8,016 nucleotides of DNA from the NCBI GenBank assembly GCA_028278625.1, contig JANQDY010000007.1, positions 1-8,016 on the forward strand, in the 5' to 3' direction. This DNA comes from Thermodesulfobacteriota bacterium. GTDB taxonomy: Bacteria > Desulfobacterota > DSM-4660 > Desulfatiglandales > Desulfatiglandaceae. Every line of letters begins with the position of its first letter. Position 1 is the stretch's first letter. A program made the position numbers and the translations under genes. Shown piece after piece: positions 6,460 through 8,016 of the stretch. The notes beneath the pieces were generated by a model. The model was not told the DNA's origin. It did not search any database and saw only the letters and a program-made list of their open reading frames with translations.

Positions 6460-6881
6460 GGTTCCAAAGCCGGCTTTTATCTCTTCTTTTCCGCCCAACC
6501 GGCGCCCGGAAAGTGGCCGTCGCCGGGGAATCCGATATTCTCGAAATCGACTTTGTACTGCGCACACCGAAGGAGAAACAGCTCGAACAGGTTGCGCTGG
6601 ATGCGCCCGACCCGGATCCCCCCAATTACGGGCATTACCTGCCCATGGACAAGATTCTGGCCGAGTATGGTCCCAATCACGGCGTGGCCCAGAAGGTCGT
6701 ACAGTATCTGGCTCAACAGGGCCTGGAAGCCGGTGTCGATGTGACCGGGCTCTATGTCAAAGCTCGCATGAACGAACTGCAGGCCGAGAAACTGTCGGAT
6801 GTGACCTTGTCCCGTTACGTAACCGCTGACGTATTTCTACGCATGTTGCTTCATCCCACGCAGCCGAGGCTCGGATCCTGA
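6456..6881 (+). pseudogene. Truncated sedolisin (peptidase S53) gene: propeptide only
   Basis: The frame encodes a pro-kumamolisin activation domain. ILEIDFVLRTPKEKQLEQVA is followed by DPPNYGHYL, then EYGPNHGVAQKVVQYLAQQG, then YVKARMNELQAEKL. This order of beta strand, Tyr-Gly-His-Tyr-Leu, Gly-Pro and helix is typical of the propeptide that keeps sedolisin serine-carboxyl proteases inactive. About 140 residues remain. The several-hundred-residue catalytic domain, with its Ser-Glu-Asp triad and SGTS motif, is missing, and the frame ends at TGA 6879-6881. ATG 6456 has no Shine-Dalgarno; GTG 6420 is an alternative, and the frame is open back to a TGA at 6390. Base composition is GC-richer than the DNA to its right. 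Most likely a degraded remnant, not an expressed protein. Confidence 0.65.
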
Positions 6882-7133
6882 ACCGCGATGGTTCGTCGCT
6901 CCCGTTTCTTCTTCTTCACCTGACACAAGAGCGTCCATTTTGGCGTTCGTCACTCTTGAATCGTCTTTTTTTCTTGCTAATTTATCATCTTTATTTTCTA
7001 ATGGTTCCAGCTTCTCAGACCCAATGGTCCTACTGTTCATAGAATAATGAAAATGAGCGCTCTGGCAATCGCTTTGTTTTCCAGATGAACCTCATTTAGA
7101 ACCACCATATCTGATGGAACCTGTTTTATTCGG
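6882..7133. other. AT-rich stretch without a supported gene
   Basis: No convincing coding sequence. A minus-strand frame of 67 codons (6837-7040) lacks a ribosome binding site and overlaps the sedolisin remnant. CAAGAG (6926-6931) and CTCTTG (6953-6958) form a 6-bp stem with a 21-nt loop, followed by seven T at 6966-6972, a weak terminator candidate. GC content falls visibly from here to the window end. Confidence 0.4.
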
Positions 7134-7268
7134 AATTAGCCAGTTTTTCTGTTTATCATGCATTTTTACATGCTATGCTGTCAGGCGATTACCAGAACCA
7201 TCAGAAATTATTATCAATATTTTGTCCTACGAACGATAAACAGAAAACTGCGCAATCACTGGTTAGGC
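7134..7268. other. Long hairpin bordering the cassette; degenerate attC- or attI-like site
   Basis: TTTCTGTTTATC (7146-7157) pairs perfectly with GATAAACAGAAA (7235-7246). TTAGCCAGT (7136-7144) pairs, with two wobbles, with ACTGGTTAG (7258-7266). The right end carries a perfect integron R' core, GTTAGGC (7262-7268). The left partner AATTAGC (7134-7140) matches the RYYYAAC consensus at five of seven positions, so if this is an attC it is degenerate. It could instead be an attI-like or secondary insertion site, but no integrase gene lies to its left in the window. Confidence 0.35.
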
Positions 7269-7879
7269 GATAATTGAGGAGTAAGCGCATGAAGATACTG
7301 TTTACCATTCTGATGATCCTGACTGTCGCTGGATGTGCAATGAAATCACCAATGGTTGCCACTCCTACTGGGGATGGTAAATACTGGGTCCTTCTGGCTC
7401 CATTAGTGTATGAACATCTGGAGACAGGGGATATTTACAAAATCCCACGAGGATTTGTTACTGATTTAGCGAGTGTGCCCAGGTTATTCTGGACAGCTTT
7501 CCCACCATGCGGGAAGTATACATCGGCTGCAGTTGTACACGATTACTTGTACTGGAACCAAGCAAACGGATGTGATCGCGAATGCGCTGATGATATTTTA
7601 TTGATCGCGATGGAGGAGTCCGGCGTAGGTTATATTACTAGGAAAGCTATCTACAGAGCTGTCAGAACAGGGGGAAGATTCGCTTGGAATAGCAACAAAG
7701 AACAAAAGGCTTCAGGCGCAATCCGAGTAATTCCAGAGGAGTTTATGAACTTTGAGGTATACGAGTCTTGGGAGCAAATTCAAAATAGAATTAAATCCAG
7801 AAAAGCCTCAAACTGAAAAATGATGCCTAACATGGTGGTCGATTGAGACGCCGCTGCCCGTCGCTCATCACCACCTGCG
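7263..7879 (+). mobile_element. Integron-type gene cassette (617 bp)
   Basis: The segment has the layout of an integron cassette: a G/TTAGGC boundary (recombination point between 7262 and 7263), a short 5' region, one gene reading away from that boundary, and an attC-like site after the stop codon. The strongest evidence is that the R'' box of that site, GCCTAAC (7825-7831), is the exact complement of GTTAGGC at the 5' boundary. This is expected because both come from the same circular cassette. The 3' edge is set between G7879 and C7880 by the R' position. No intI gene is visible, so this may belong to a longer array outside the window or be an isolated cassette. Confidence 0.68.
7289..7816 (+). 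CDS. DUF1353 family lipoprotein (cassette gene)
   Basis: A 175-residue protein with a lipoprotein signal: MKILFTILMILTVAGC has the lipobox VAGC, with Cys16 as the lipidated residue. Ala at +2 favours the outer membrane in a Gram-negative cell. The mature part matches DUF1353: GFVTDLASVP at residues 55-64, AAVVHDYLYW at 80-89 with His84-Asp85, and ADDILLIAMEESGV at 100-113. The function of this family is not established to my knowledge; members occur in phages and accessory DNA. The paired His-Asp and nearby acidic residues look like a possible catalytic or metal site, which is inference. ATG 7289 follows GAGGAG (7276-7281) at ideal spacing; TTG 7274 would add five residues and spoil the signal peptide. 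It is the only gene of the cassette and is AT-richer than the operon genes. Confidence 0.85.
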   Translation: MKILFTILMILTVAGCAMKSPMVATPTGDGKYWVLLAPLVYEHLETGDIYKIPRGFVTDLASVPRLFWTAFPPCGKYTSAAVVHDYLYWNQANGCDRECADDILLIAMEESGVGYITRKAIYRAVRTGGRFAWNSNKEQKASGAIRVIPEEFMNFEVYESWEQIQNRIKSRKASN

Positions 7880-7885
7880 CTAAAC
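7825..7885. other. attC-like recombination site of the cassette
   Basis: The R'' box GCCTAAC (7825-7831) fits RYYYAAC exactly. The R' box GCTAAAC (7879-7885) fits GTTRRRY except for C at the second position. Between them GGTGGT (7834-7839) pairs with ACCACC (7870-7875), GAT (7841-7843) with ATC (7867-7869), and GAGACG (7845-7850) with CGTC plus TC (7859-7862, 7865-7866). Bulged bases are left at C7840, T7844 and G7863-C7864. A hairpin with extrahelical bases and a short apical loop is how folded attC sites are recognised by integron integrases. The 61-bp length is within the normal attC range. Confidence 0.65.
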
Positions 7886-7952
7886 CTATAAGTGGATCAT
7901 TGTAAACATATGGAACAGCTTAACCCTACAACGTGACTTATAAAATTTTTCC

Positions 7953-7981
7953 TTGCAATATTCACATGAAATCGCCATACT
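7953..7981 (+). promoter_or_regulatory. Possible sigma-70 promoter for the gene at the window end
   Basis: TTGCAA (7953-7958) and CATACT (7976-7981) are each four of six matches to the -35 and -10 consensus, with a 17-bp spacer. Together with the Shine-Dalgarno downstream they would start a transcript about 25 bases before the final ATG. In AT-rich DNA such matches arise by chance often. Confidence 0.3.
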
Positions 7982-8001
7982 ACGAAAAATACCTTAAATG
8001 T

Positions 8002-8016
8002 AGGAGGCGAGCCATG
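8002..8016 (+). CDS. Start of a further gene (first codon only)
   Basis: AGGAGG at 8002-8007 lies six bases before an ATG at 8014-8016, the last three bases of the window. The spacing is ideal for a Shine-Dalgarno and start codon. The coding part is limited to this ATG, so nothing can be said about the product. It reads in the same direction as the DUF1353 cassette gene and may be the next cassette or the flanking DNA. Confidence 0.5.

Noticed and set aside
6926..6972. CAAGAG/CTCTTG stem followed by seven T, as a terminator.
   Set aside because: The 6-bp stem has a 21-nt loop and the T-run starts seven bases after it; mentioned only within the stretch description.
6837..7040. A 67-codon minus-strand ORF, highly charged.
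   Set aside because: No ribosome binding site, no recognisable domain, and its 3' end overlaps the sedolisin remnant in antisense.
1..8016. CRISPR array, tRNA or rRNA genes.
   Set aside because: No spaced direct repeats of CRISPR type and no cloverleaf or rRNA-like segments were seen on reading both strands.

Overview
The window looks like chromosome from a Gram-negative bacterium of moderate GC content. A Desulfobacterota-type (deltaproteobacterial) host is my best guess, from the gene style and the B12-riboswitch/transport linkage, but no marker gene is present and this is not proven. It divides into two unlike halves: an ordinary-looking transport operon on the left (about 130-6224) and a patchwork of gene fragments and mobile DNA on the right (about 6225-8016).

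Left half. After the last 17 codons of an unidentified gene comes a well-formed cobalamin (B12) riboswitch (142-239). A leader of about 440 nt follows, holding a possible leader peptide, a GC-rich hairpin and a second small upstream ORF. Five tightly packed plus-strand genes come next: a stand-alone TrmO/TsaA-domain SAM methyltransferase, two permeases of the dipeptide/oligopeptide/nickel (Dpp/Opp/Nik) type, a two-domain fused ATPase of the DppD-DppF kind, and a periplasmic family-5 solute-binding protein with a signal peptide. Together they make a complete ABC importer. The riboswitch implies the operon is repressed when cobalamin is plentiful, so the cargo is plausibly cobalt, a cobalt chelate/metallophore, or a corrinoid or its precursor. 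The substrate itself cannot be read from the sequence.

Right half. Just past the operon lies a long imperfect inverted repeat (6253-6325). Two broken genes follow: a fragment of a small dimeric alpha/beta-barrel (antibiotic-biosynthesis-monooxygenase-like) protein and a propeptide-only remnant of a sedolisin (peptidase S53, pro-kumamolisin) gene. The sequence then turns AT-rich.

At 7263-7879 the sequence has the layout of an integron gene cassette. GTTAGGC marks the 5' boundary, one gene (a DUF1353 lipoprotein) follows, and a 61-bp attC-like site closes it. The R'' box of that site, GCCTAAC, is the exact complement of the 5' boundary, and its hairpin has bulged bases. No integrase gene is in the window. 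A further gene begins at the last three bases, preceded by a Shine-Dalgarno site and a possible promoter.
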